A stretch of DNA of 64,000 nucleotides from DASSUW01 sp963774155 (GTDB lineage: Bacteria > Actinomycetota > Thermoleophilia > Solirubrobacterales > Solirubrobacteraceae): assembly GCA_963774155.1 (NCBI GenBank), contig CAVZDW010000010.1, forward strand, positions 310,001 through 374,000, read 5' to 3'. The notes under the pieces were generated by a model, which was not told the origin of the DNA, ran no database searches, and saw nothing but the letters and a program-made list of their open reading frames with translations. The translations under genes and the position numbers were made by a program. Of the stretch, positions 43,286 through 49,850 are shown one piece after another. How positions within the stretch are numbered: position 1 is the stretch's first letter; every line of letters starts with the position of its first letter.

Positions 43286-44157
43286 GCGGCGAGCCGGACG
43301 CCGACACGTTCGGCGACCGTGTCGAGGTCCGTGCGGTGCTTGACGATGATCGACATCGTGTCGCGGAACACGTCCTGCGAGATGTCGTCGGCGCCGAGCA
43401 GGAGCAGCGCGCGCGCCCAGTCGATCGACTCGGCGATCGACGGCGGCTTCTTGAGGTCGAGGTCGCGCACCTGGCGGACGACGTCGACGAGCTTGCGCGC
43501 GACGGTCTCCGCGAGCTCGGGGGCGTGCAGCCGCACGATCTCGAGCTCGTGCTCGATGCTCGGGTAGTCGAGCCACAGGTACAGGCAACGGCGCTTGAGC
43601 GCCTCGGTCAGCTCGCGCGTGTTGTTGGACGTGAGCACCACCACGGGATGCGTGCGCGCCTCGATCCGCCCGAGCTCGGGGATGGTGATCTGGAAGTCCG
43701 AGAGCAGCTCGAGCAGCATCGCCTCGAACTCCTGGTCGGTCTTGTCGATCTCGTCGATCAGGAGCACGACCGGCTCGTCGGTGGCGATCGCCTGCATCAG
43801 CGGGCGGCTGAGCAGGAACTCCTCGCCGAAGATGTCGTCCTGCACGGCGTCCCAGCCCGTGCCGTCGGCCTCGGCCTGGATGCGCAGGAGCTGCTTGCGG
43901 TAGTTCCACTCGTACAGCGCCTTGGCCTCGTCGAGGCCCTCGTAGCACTGCAGGCGCACGAGCTTGCGGTCCAGATAGCGGCTGAGCGCCTTGGCCAGCT
44001 CGGTCTTGCCGACGCCCGCCGGGCCCTCGACGAGGACGGGCTTGCCGAGCCGCGCGGCGAGGTAGCTGACCAGCGCGGTGGACTCGCCGGGCAGGTAGCC
44101 GGCGGCCCGCAGGCCGACCGCGACGTCGTCGACCGAGGTGGGGAGGGCGGCGCTCAT
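43282..44157 (-). CDS. MoxR-family AAA+ ATPase, CoxD-like
   Basis: 291 residues. Walker A VEGPAGVGKTELAKALSRYL, Walker B PVVLLIDEIDKTD, sensor-1 VVLTSNNTRELTEALKRRCL with arginine finger, and the lid helices (SIAESIDWARALLLLGADDI) are all present. It is the upstream gene of the MoxR-VWA pair. Such ATPases remodel client proteins using the VWA partner as adaptor. Start ATG at 44157. Just upstream is a short direct repeat CTAGGTGGGTG at 44171-44192. Confidence 0.92.
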   Translation of the reverse strand: MSAALPTSVDDVAVGLRAAGYLPGESTALVSYLAARLGKPVLVEGPAGVGKTELAKALSRYLDRKLVRLQCYEGLDEAKALYEWNYRKQLLRIQAEADGTGWDAVQDDIFGEEFLLSRPLMQAIATDEPVVLLIDEIDKTDQEFEAMLLELLSDFQITIPELGRIEARTHPVVVLTSNNTRELTEALKRRCLYLWLDYPSIEHELEIVRLHAPELAETVARKLVDVVRQVRDLDLKKPPSIAESIDWARALLLLGADDISQDVFRDTMSIIVKHRTDLDTVAERVGVRLAA

Positions 44158-44181
44158 GGCGCCTGTGAGTCTAGGTGGGTG

Positions 44182-45453
44182 CTAGGTGGGTGCGACGACC
44201 GGGTTGCCGCCGAAGCGCGCCTTCACCGCACCGCTCGCCTTCGGGAGGCGCACGCTGTACGTGCAGTTGGGCTTGAGCGAGGCGGTCCGCTTGGCCTTGC
44301 CACGGCGCACGGTCACCGTGCCCTTGCACCCGAGCGCGGGTTCGACGGCGGCCGGCAGCCGCAGCTTGCCGGTCACGCGGCGGCCGCTGCGCTTGCGGGT
44401 CAGCGTGGCCGTGAAGCGGGAGACGTTCACGCGGACGATGCCGAGCGTGGAGCGGCCGTCGGAGTCGACGGCGCTGGCCAGCAGCGTCGCGCGGCCGACG
44501 TCGGCGCCGGTCGGCGTCCAGACGCACGAGTACGGCTCGCCGGTGAGCGTGCAGATCGTGCCGTCGTCGTCATGCACCGTGACCCGCGGCGCGCCGGCGT
44601 CGTCGCTCACCTCGAGATCGACGACCTGCGCCGAGCGCACCGCGCTCGCGGCGACCGGCGTGCGGAAGCGCACCGTCGGCGGGGCGTTGACACGCGGGGC
44701 GGGCTGTGCCGGCGGGCAGCCTCCCGCGGAGCCGGCGAGGCTGGGGCACACGTCGGTGGCGTTCGGGAAGCCGTCGCCGTCGCGGTCGTCGTCGCACACG
44801 TCGCCCTGTGCGTCACCGTCGCATGTCGTCCTGGCCGGCATTGGCGACTTCCGGGCAGTTGTCGCGGTGTCGAGCAGCGCGTCGCCGTCCCTGTCGCCGT
44901 CGGCGCTGTCGGGCGTGCCGTCGCCGTCCAGATCCGTCTCGATCGTCACGTTCACGTTCGGCACCAGCGCCGCGCCGGCTGCGTCGGCGCGCGACCTGTG
45001 TCGCTCAGCGGCGGCTCCCACACGTCCGACTGACCCTGCGCGACGAAGAGGTCGGCCGGTCCGCCGGTCTCGAGCCCGATCGACTGCCCGGCGGAGATGG
45101 GGATCTGGAGGCCGAGGATCGGGCGATGTCGCTGTTCGCGGGCGGCGTGACCTCGGCCGACCGGGCGACGACGTCCGCCGCTTGACCCGGGCCCGTCGGG
45201 CGCCGGACGACGACGAGCCGCACGGGCGTGACGGTCGCGCCCGCCCGGATGCGCCAGCTCGTGATGACGCCGCGGAACGGGGCCGTCACTGGCGATCCGT
45301 GATCGCGGCGACGACGGTGCAGGCGGCGGCGCAGCCGGTCGGTGGAGTCGGCTGATCGAGCGAGGCGCCGATCGTCACGACCTCGGCACTCGCCGCCGGT
45401 GCGATCGCGAGCACGAGCAGCCGCGACGACCAGCGCGCGACCGACCTCCTCAT
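44182..45453 (-). pseudogene. Frameshifted secreted protein with thrombospondin type 3 (Ca2+) repeats
   Basis: The start at 45453 gives a signal peptide (RRSVARWSSRLLVLAIAPAA) and VVTIGASLDQPTPPTGCAAA, then a stop at 45286. The same protein continues in other frames: SPVTAPFRGVITSWRIRAGA to about 45120, then ILGLQIPISAGQSIGLETGG and LFVAQGQSDVWEPPLSD to about 45000, then ETDLDGDGTPDSADGD with DGDALLDT, one frame away DNCPEVANAGQDD, and back to DGDAQGDVCDDDRDGDGFPN. At least five single-base shifts are needed. The DxDGDG repeats bind calcium in surface proteins; the C-terminal 180 residues (about 44182-44700) look beta-rich. Decay is the simplest reading; local assembly error is the alternative because the shifts cluster in one gene. 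Confidence 0.75.
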
Positions 45454-45494
45454 CGGCGCGGACGCTAACTGTCCGCGGACTAGGCTGGCAAGCC

Positions 45495-45656
45495 GTGGAC
45501 GACCCGCTGCCCTTCATCGCCCTCATGGGCCTCGGCTTCGTGATCGGGGTCGCCGGCCACATCTACAAGTCCAACGCCGCGATCGCGACCGGGATCGGGA
45601 TGATCTTCGTGGCCACGATCCTGCTGCCGCTCGGGCTCTATCTCAATGACCGGTGA
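45495..45656 (+). CDS. Small two-helix membrane protein
   Basis: 53 residues from GTG 45495 (VDDPLPFIALMGLGFVIGVA). Two hydrophobic helices (LPFIALMGLGFVIGVAGHIY and IATGIGMIFVATILLPLGLY) joined by KSNAA; ends LNDR. Similar tiny proteins are common in this actinobacterial group but I know no function. TAGGCT (45481-45486) is eight bases before the start, suggesting a leaderless transcript. The stop overlaps the next gene by 11 bases. Confidence 0.65.
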   Translation: MDDPLPFIALMGLGFVIGVAGHIYKSNAAIATGIGMIFVATILLPLGLYLNDR

Positions 45657-46518
45657 GTGGCTGACCGTCCGGACGCCGGACGGTCGCGAGCTCGAGGTCC
45701 TGCGCCACGGCGCCGACGGCCGGGCGCTGGTCTTCCACGTCGGCACGCCGAACGCGGCCGCCGAGCTCGCGCCGCTCGTGCGCGCGATCGGCGAGCGCGG
45801 GTGGCAGCTCCTCACCTACTCGCGGCCGGGCTACGCGGGCTCGACGCGCCACGAGGGCCGCTCGGTGGCCGACGCGGCGGCCGACGTCGCGGCGATCCTC
45901 GACCAGCTGGAGATCGACCGCTTCCTCGCGCTCGGCTGGTCGGGCGGTGGCCCACACGCCTTGGCGTGCGCTGCGCTCCTCCCGGAACGCTGCGATGCGG
46001 CGGCGACCCTGGCCGGCGTGGCGCCCTATGACGCACAAGGGCTCGACTTCCTCGCCGGCATGGGTCCCGAGAACGTCGAGGAGTTCGGCGCCGCCGCGCG
46101 GTCGCGTGCCGACCTCGACGCCTTCCTCGAGCGCTTCGCGCACGGGCTGGAGGGCGTCACGCCGGAAGGACTGGCCGCAGGACTCGGCGAGCTGATCGAC
46201 GACGTCGACCGCGCGGCCCTGGAGAGCGGCGAGCTCGCGGACATGCTGGCGGCCGGGATCCGGCGGGCCGTGTCGGGCGGCATCGACGGCTGGCGCGACG
46301 ACGACCTGGCGTTCGTCCGGCATTGGGGCTTCGACCTCGGCGCCATCACCGTGCCGGTCTCGGTCTGGCAGGGCGCTCACGACAAGATGGTCCCGTTCGC
46401 CCACGGCCGCTGGCTGGCGGCGCACATCGCGGGTGCGCGCGAGCACCTCTACGAGGACGAAGGCCACCTGTCGCTGGTGCGACAGATGCCGCGGATCCTC
46501 GACGACCTGGCTAGCTGA
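45646..46518 (+). CDS. Alpha/beta hydrolase
   Basis: 290 residues. Complete catalytic set: nucleophile elbow LGWSGGGPHALACAA (G-W-S-G-G), acid in VSVWQGAHDKMVPF and histidine in YEDEGHLSLVRQMPRI. LTYSRPGYAGSTRHEGRSVA is the usual strand-4 region. The family covers esterases, lactonases, dehalogenases and peroxidases; substrate cannot be read. The ATG overlaps the small membrane protein gene. Its end overlaps the convergent TetR gene by eight bases. Confidence 0.88.
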   Translation: MTGEWLTVRTPDGRELEVLRHGADGRALVFHVGTPNAAAELAPLVRAIGERGWQLLTYSRPGYAGSTRHEGRSVADAAADVAAILDQLEIDRFLALGWSGGGPHALACAALLPERCDAAATLAGVAPYDAQGLDFLAGMGPENVEEFGAAARSRADLDAFLERFAHGLEGVTPEGLAAGLGELIDDVDRAALESGELADMLAAGIRRAVSGGIDGWRDDDLAFVRHWGFDLGAITVPVSVWQGAHDKMVPFAHGRWLAAHIAGAREHLYEDEGHLSLVRQMPRILDDLAS

Positions 46519-47101
46519 GCAGCCGGCGGACGAGGTCGGTCCAGCCCTCGGCCAGACGGTCCTCGGGCATCTCGCGCATGTCGCGCAGGTAGCGCACGTG
46601 GTCGACCCGCAGCGAGGCCATGAGCGCGTCGGAGAGGTACTCCCAGTCCGCGTACGGCGCGGCCTCGCGCACGAGCAGCTGGACGTGCGTGCGGTAGAAG
46701 GCGAACGGGGCCGACCCGTAGCGGATGCCGATGCTGGCCTCGGCGGCGGCGATGAGGTCGCCGTGCGAGGCGTAGTGGGCGAACAGGCGCTCGCCGAAGG
46801 CGATCAGGCGCTCGACGGGCGGCGCGCCCGGGCCGAGCGGCGCGGGGCCGCGGATCACGTCCTCCTGCAGGCGCCGCTCGTGCTCGGTGAGGAGGGCGAG
46901 AACGAGTCCGGCGCGGTCGCCGAACCCGCGGAACAGCGTGCCCTTGCCGACACCCGCCTCGGCCGCCACCGCGTCCATCGAGACGCAGGATGCGCCGTGC
47001 TCCGCGAAAAGTCGCTCGGCGGCCGCGAGGACCTTCTCGCGGTTGCGGGCGGCGTCAGCGCGGAGGGGGACCTCCTCCTGGATGACCGGAAGCTCCTCCA
47101 T
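46511..47101 (-). CDS. TetR-family transcriptional regulator
   Basis: 196 residues. N-terminal helix-turn-helix: AAERLFAEHGASCVSMDAVA, then AEAGVGKGTLFRGFGDRAGL, a clear TetR domain. The C-terminal ligand domain (LIAFGERLFAHYASHGDLIA...) gives no ligand. It faces yceI and an FMN reductase gene across 133 bp that hold two perfect palindromes, so it most likely represses both itself and them. ATG 47101 is used; GTG 47125 in frame is possible. TATACT on the minus strand near 47133 is a plausible -10 for this gene. Confidence 0.9.
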   Translation of the reverse strand: MEELPVIQEEVPLRADAARNREKVLAAAERLFAEHGASCVSMDAVAAEAGVGKGTLFRGFGDRAGLVLALLTEHERRLQEDVIRGPAPLGPGAPPVERLIAFGERLFAHYASHGDLIAAAEASIGIRYGSAPFAFYRTHVQLLVREAAPYADWEYLSDALMASLRVDHVRYLRDMREMPEDRLAEGWTDLVRRLLS

Positions 47102-47142
47102 GCGAGTGCTGAACGTAACCGACACGAGGTTCAGTATAGAAC

Positions 47143-47156
47143 CGGACCGCAGTCCG
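47143..47156. promoter_or_regulatory. TetR operator palindrome 1
   Basis: CGGACCGCAGTCCG, with perfect 5-bp arms around CGCA. It lies next to the TATACT box of the TetR gene, fitting autorepression. Confidence 0.7.
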
Positions 47157-47189
47157 TATCGTGTGCTACAGTGGCTCACGTCAACTAAG

Positions 47190-47203
47190 CGGACCGTAGT
47201 CCG
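47190..47203. promoter_or_regulatory. TetR operator palindrome 2
   Basis: CGGACCGTAGTCCG, identical to the first palindrome except for one centre base and 47 bp away. It lies between a possible -10 (TACAGT, 47167-47172) and the yceI start, where bound repressor would block transcription. Confidence 0.7.
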
Positions 47204-47234
47204 GTCCAAGATCATTCGCTCAGGGGAGCACGAA

Positions 47235-47774
47235 ATGACTGCCACCGCCACCGCCATTCCGGCGGGCACTTACAAGGACGACGGGGTTCATTCGACCGCA
47301 GCCTTCGCCGTCAAGCACATGCTCGCGACGTTCCGCGGCAGCTTCGGCCGCTTCAACGCCGAGCTGACGGTCGACGAGAACGGCGAGGCCAAGCTCGTCG
47401 GCACCGTCCCGGTCGACACCGTGATCGTCAAGGACGAGAACCTCGTCGCCCATCTCCAGTCGCCGGAGTTCTTCGACGCCGAGCAGTATCCGGAGATCCG
47501 CTTCGAGTCGACCCAGATCGCCGTCGACGGCCCGAGCGTGACGCTCACCGGCGACCTGACGATCAAGGGCCACACCGAGCGCGTCACCGCGCAGGGCTCC
47601 GTCGTCGGTCCGATCGAGGACCCGTTCGGCAACGTCAAGCTCGGCCTGCAGTTCGAGACCGTCGTCGATCGCACCAAGTTCGGCCTGAACTGGAACGCGC
47701 CGCTGCCCAAGGGCGGGTTCATGCTGGCCAACGACGTCACGCTCTCGGTCGACCTCGAGCTTCTGCAGGGCTGA
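47235..47774 (+). CDS. yceI: YceI-family lipid-binding protein
   Basis: 179 residues forming the YceI lipocalin-like barrel that binds isoprenoid chains: DGVHSTAAFAVKHMLATFRG, SFGRFNAELTVD, SPEFFDAEQYPEIRFESTQI, LTIKGHTERVTA and FGLNWNAPLPKGGFMLANDV are the standard blocks. No signal peptide, so it is cytoplasmic, unlike E. coli YceI. Members respond to base or organic stress. Expression is probably controlled by the divergent TetR through the two palindromes. Three bases separate its stop from the next start. Confidence 0.92.
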   Translation: MTATATAIPAGTYKDDGVHSTAAFAVKHMLATFRGSFGRFNAELTVDENGEAKLVGTVPVDTVIVKDENLVAHLQSPEFFDAEQYPEIRFESTQIAVDGPSVTLTGDLTIKGHTERVTAQGSVVGPIEDPFGNVKLGLQFETVVDRTKFGLNWNAPLPKGGFMLANDVTLSVDLELLQG

Positions 47775-47777
47775 CCG

Positions 47778-48347
47778 ATGCGAGTGCTCGGCATCTCCGG
47801 CTCGCTCCGCCGGGACTCGTTCAACTCCGGGCTGCTCCGGGCGGCGGCCGACGCGCTGCCGCCCGGGGCCGAGCTCGAGGTCTTCGACGGCCTCAAGGCG
47901 ATCCCGCCCTATGACGCCGACGACGACCTCGACGGAGGCCCAGAGCCGGTGCGCGCGTTGCGCGCGGCACTGGCCGACGCCGACGCCGTGCTGATCGCCA
48001 CGCCGGAGTACAACGCCTCGCTGCCGGGCGTGTTGAAGAACGCGCTCGACTGGGCCTCGCGCCCGCACGCCACGAACCCGCTGCGCGGCAAGCCGGCCGC
48101 CGTGGTCGGCGCCTCGACGGGCATGTTCGGCGCCGTCTGGGCGCAGGCCGAGGGCCGCAAGGTCCTGTCGACGATCGGCGCCCGCGTGGTCGACGCCGAG
48201 CTGCCGGTGGCCGAGGCCGACGAGCGCTTCGACGCCGAAGGCCGGCTGGCCGACATCGAGATCGAGGAGCGCCTCGGCGAGATCGTCGGGGAGCTCGTGG
48301 CCGCCGCCGAGGCCCGCGCCGTGGGTCTCGCGGCCCGGGCCGCCTAG
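47778..48347 (+). CDS. NAD(P)H-dependent FMN reductase (flavodoxin-like)
   Basis: 189 residues. FMN-binding loop at the start (VLGISGSLRRDSFNSGLLRA), then ADAVLIATPEYNASLPGVLK with NALDWASRP, the classic motif of NADPH-dependent FMN/azo/quinone reductases, and AAVVGASTGMFGAVWAQ. It likely reduces quinones or FMN in stress defence, which fits its co-operon with yceI under a TetR repressor. The C-terminal 30 residues are a helical extension. Confidence 0.92.
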   Translation: MRVLGISGSLRRDSFNSGLLRAAADALPPGAELEVFDGLKAIPPYDADDDLDGGPEPVRALRAALADADAVLIATPEYNASLPGVLKNALDWASRPHATNPLRGKPAAVVGASTGMFGAVWAQAEGRKVLSTIGARVVDAELPVAEADERFDAEGRLADIEIEERLGEIVGELVAAAEARAVGLAARAA

Positions 48348-48382
48348 CGGTTCACGAACTGCGGCATTAAGGGAGCGGGATC

Positions 48383-48459
48383 GGCCGGTTTTCGAACTCG
48401 AATCCTGCCCTGTGGTCGTATAGCGACCATAGGGCAGGACGCGAGATGGAAAACCGGCC
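48383..48459. repeat. Long nested hairpin in a convergent intergenic region
   Basis: Outer arms GGCCGGTTTTC (48383-48393) and GAAAACCGGCC (48449-48459) are perfect complements. Inside are CTCG/CGAG (48397-48400 with 48442-48445) and then a 16-bp stem TCCTGCCCTGTGGTCG / CGACCATAGGGCAGGA (48403-48418 with 48424-48439, one wobble pair) closing on TATAG. Altogether about 31 paired bases over 77 nt. It lacks a flanking T-run, so it is more elaborate than an ordinary terminator. It could be a bidirectional terminator for the two convergent genes, a small structured RNA or a miniature repeat element. Confidence 0.7.
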
Positions 48460-48494
48460 CCGCCGGCCTCCCCAGCTCCCCTACCCAGCGCAGT

Positions 48495-49214
48495 TCAGAA
48501 GAGCCGATCCGTCGACGCTTCGTCGTCCGACACGCGCCGGGTCGGCGCCTCGTCGGACCGCCGGGTCGGCGCCTCGTCGGACCGCTGCGTCTGAGCCTCG
48601 TCGGATCGTGGAGCGCGGCCCGGCGGCTCCGGCGGCTCGCCCGACCAGTCCGGCCGCTCGCCCAGCACGTCGGTGACGGCCGACGGGTCGGCGCGGCGCC
48701 GCGGGGGCCGCGGGGTGCCCGGCGGCGGCGGTGCCTCTTCGTCGGCGACCGGGTTCGGCGGCTCGGGCCGGTCGACGGCTCGGACCCGCAGGCCCGAGGC
48801 CAGCAGCGCGCCCGCCGCGGCCAGCGCCGCGAACATCCCCCACTGGATGCCCACGGTGGCGCTGGGATCGTCGACGTCGGGCTTGTCGAAGAGCCGCCAG
48901 ATGAGCAGCAGCAGCGCCCAGCCGCCGGCCATCGCGATCGCCGTCCCGTCCCCGCCGGGCAGGTGGAAGGCCTTTTTCTCGCTCCGCGCCCAGACGAGGA
49001 AGAGGACACCGGCCGCCACCAGCAGCACGGCGGCCTCGATGAACGTGAAGACGCCGAACGCGCTCAGGTTGCTCTGGACGAACTCGCGCGACCCCGGCGG
49101 CACGTAGGACTTCTGGTACCACGGCAGGACCAGCGAGAAGGCGAGGGCGGCCGCCGCGATGCCCGAGTTGCGCAGCTCGGGCGGCAACGCGCGCAGGCGT
49201 GCGAGCGCGCTCAC
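48495..49214 (-). CDS. Hypothetical four-helix membrane protein with acidic repeat tail
   Basis: 239 residues from GTG 49214. Four hydrophobic helices (ELRNSGIAAAALAFSLVLPW; FGVFTFIEAAVLLVAAGVLF; AIAMAGGWALLLLIWRLF; WGMFAALAAAGALLASGL), with a short external segment after the first (QKSYVPPGSREFVQSNL). After about 145 residues comes a cytoplasmic Pro/Arg/Glu-rich tail ending in near-identical units RRSDEAPT, matching a 24-bp DNA tandem repeat. Similar proteins are widespread in Solirubrobacterales-type genomes to my impression, but no function is known to me. Confidence 0.75.
   Translation of the reverse strand: MSALARLRALPPELRNSGIAAAALAFSLVLPWYQKSYVPPGSREFVQSNLSAFGVFTFIEAAVLLVAAGVLFLVWARSEKKAFHLPGGDGTAIAMAGGWALLLLIWRLFDKPDVDDPSATVGIQWGMFAALAAAGALLASGLRVRAVDRPEPPNPVADEEAPPPPGTPRPPRRRADPSAVTDVLGERPDWSGEPPEPPGRAPRSDEAQTQRSDEAPTRRSDEAPTRRVSDDEASTDRLF
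48538..48609. repeat. 24-bp tandem repeat within the membrane protein gene
   Basis: Two exact copies of a 24-base unit (48538-48561 and 48562-48585; unit contains GGGTCGGCGCCTCGTCGG) and a degenerate third to 48609. They encode the RRSDEAPT-type tail, in frame, so copy number may vary between strains. Confidence 0.8.
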
Positions 49215-49318
49215 GCCGCGACGCCGGTCCGGCGGCGCTCCATCGCCTCCAGCCGCAGTGCGTCGCCGCGCTCGCGCGTGGCGGCGTAGCCGGTGAGGAT
49301 CCAGGTGGCACGGGCCAC
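49211..49318 (-). CDS. Possible 35-residue protein coupled to the membrane protein gene
   Basis: GTG 49318 begins VARATWILTGYAATRERGDA and ends RRRTGVAA at a TGA that overlaps the GTG of the membrane protein gene by four bases, the same coupling used by real gene pairs here. It is too short to judge by family. It could be a genuine small protein, a translational coupler or the tail of a degraded gene. Confidence 0.4.
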   Translation of the reverse strand: MARATWILTGYAATRERGDALRLEAMERRRTGVAA

Positions 49319-49345
49319 TGGCGCGAAGTGTACGGTCGCGGGTCG

Positions 49346-49511
49346 ATGAGCCACGAGGTCAGGGCGGTCGAGCGTGCACGGCGTGACATCGCCGACGGGC
49401 GCCCGTGGAAGGCGCGCGAGCGGTTGCGGTCGTATCTCGCCGCCCACCCGACGCGCGGCGATCGTCTGCGCCGTGATCGGCGCGGTCGTCGTGGCCGGCT
49501 GGGTGCTCTAG
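49346..49511 (+). pseudogene. Remnant of a TPR-like small protein gene (DUF6584-like N-terminus)
   Basis: ATG 49346 gives SHEVRAVERARRDIADGRPW then KARERLRSYLAAHPTRG, which resembles the N-terminus of DUF6584-type proteins. The following bases make sense only in another frame as AVIGAVVVAGWVL and a stop at 49509, like a C-terminal membrane segment. The middle of the gene thus appears deleted with a frame change. TACGGT lies nine bases before the ATG. Confidence 0.45.
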
Positions 49512-49850
49512 CTACTCGACCGGGATGTCCTGCACGTCCGACTCGGGCGGCTCCGGCGGCTCGAGGCGGGTGATGTACCAGTCGAGGACGGCCCGGATGG
49601 CCACGAGGAGCTCGCGCAGGGCGTCGGCGAGCGAGCGCGCCAGGTCGGGCGGGACCACGCCGCGCAGCGACTCCACGAGCGCCGTGAGCTGGGAGAGGTC
49701 GAGCGCGGGCGGGCGGGGGTCTTCGCCGGGCACGCTCCAGCCGCGTGGCGGCACCTGCGCCGCCGCGGCGGCCTCCGCGGCCCGCTGCGCCTCGCGCACC
49801 AGCCGCTCGGCCTCCTCGTACTGCTCGCGCAGGTGGTCGGGGTCAGCCAC
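49512..49850 (-). CDS. Small conserved-looking helical protein paired with ArsA-type ATPase
   Basis: 112 residues from GTG 49850. Two helical parts: EQYEEAERLVREAQRAAEAA, then, after a proline linker, SQLTALVESLRGVVPPDLAR with SLADALRELLVAIRAVLDWY. Ends with an acidic Pro-rich tail (RLEPPEPPESDVQDIPVE). No family recognised. It starts eight bases inside the end of the ArsA-type ATPase gene, so the two are translated together and may form a complex. Function unknown. Confidence 0.65.
   Translation of the reverse strand: MADPDHLREQYEEAERLVREAQRAAEAAAAAQVPPRGWSVPGEDPRPPALDLSQLTALVESLRGVVPPDLARSLADALRELLVAIRAVLDWYITRLEPPEPPESDVQDIPVE

Noticed and set aside
41933..44157. Part of a CO dehydrogenase operon
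   Set aside because: CoxD/CoxE-like genes are present, but no large, medium or small CO dehydrogenase subunit genes or molybdenum cofactor genes occur here.
48394..48412. tRNA T-arm-like string (TCGAATCC) suggesting a tRNA or attachment site
   Set aside because: No cloverleaf can be drawn; the bases are fully used by the long nested hairpin, and no integrase is nearby.
48538..48609. CRISPR-like repeat array
   Set aside because: Units are contiguous without spacers and lie in frame inside a protein-coding gene; no cas genes are present.
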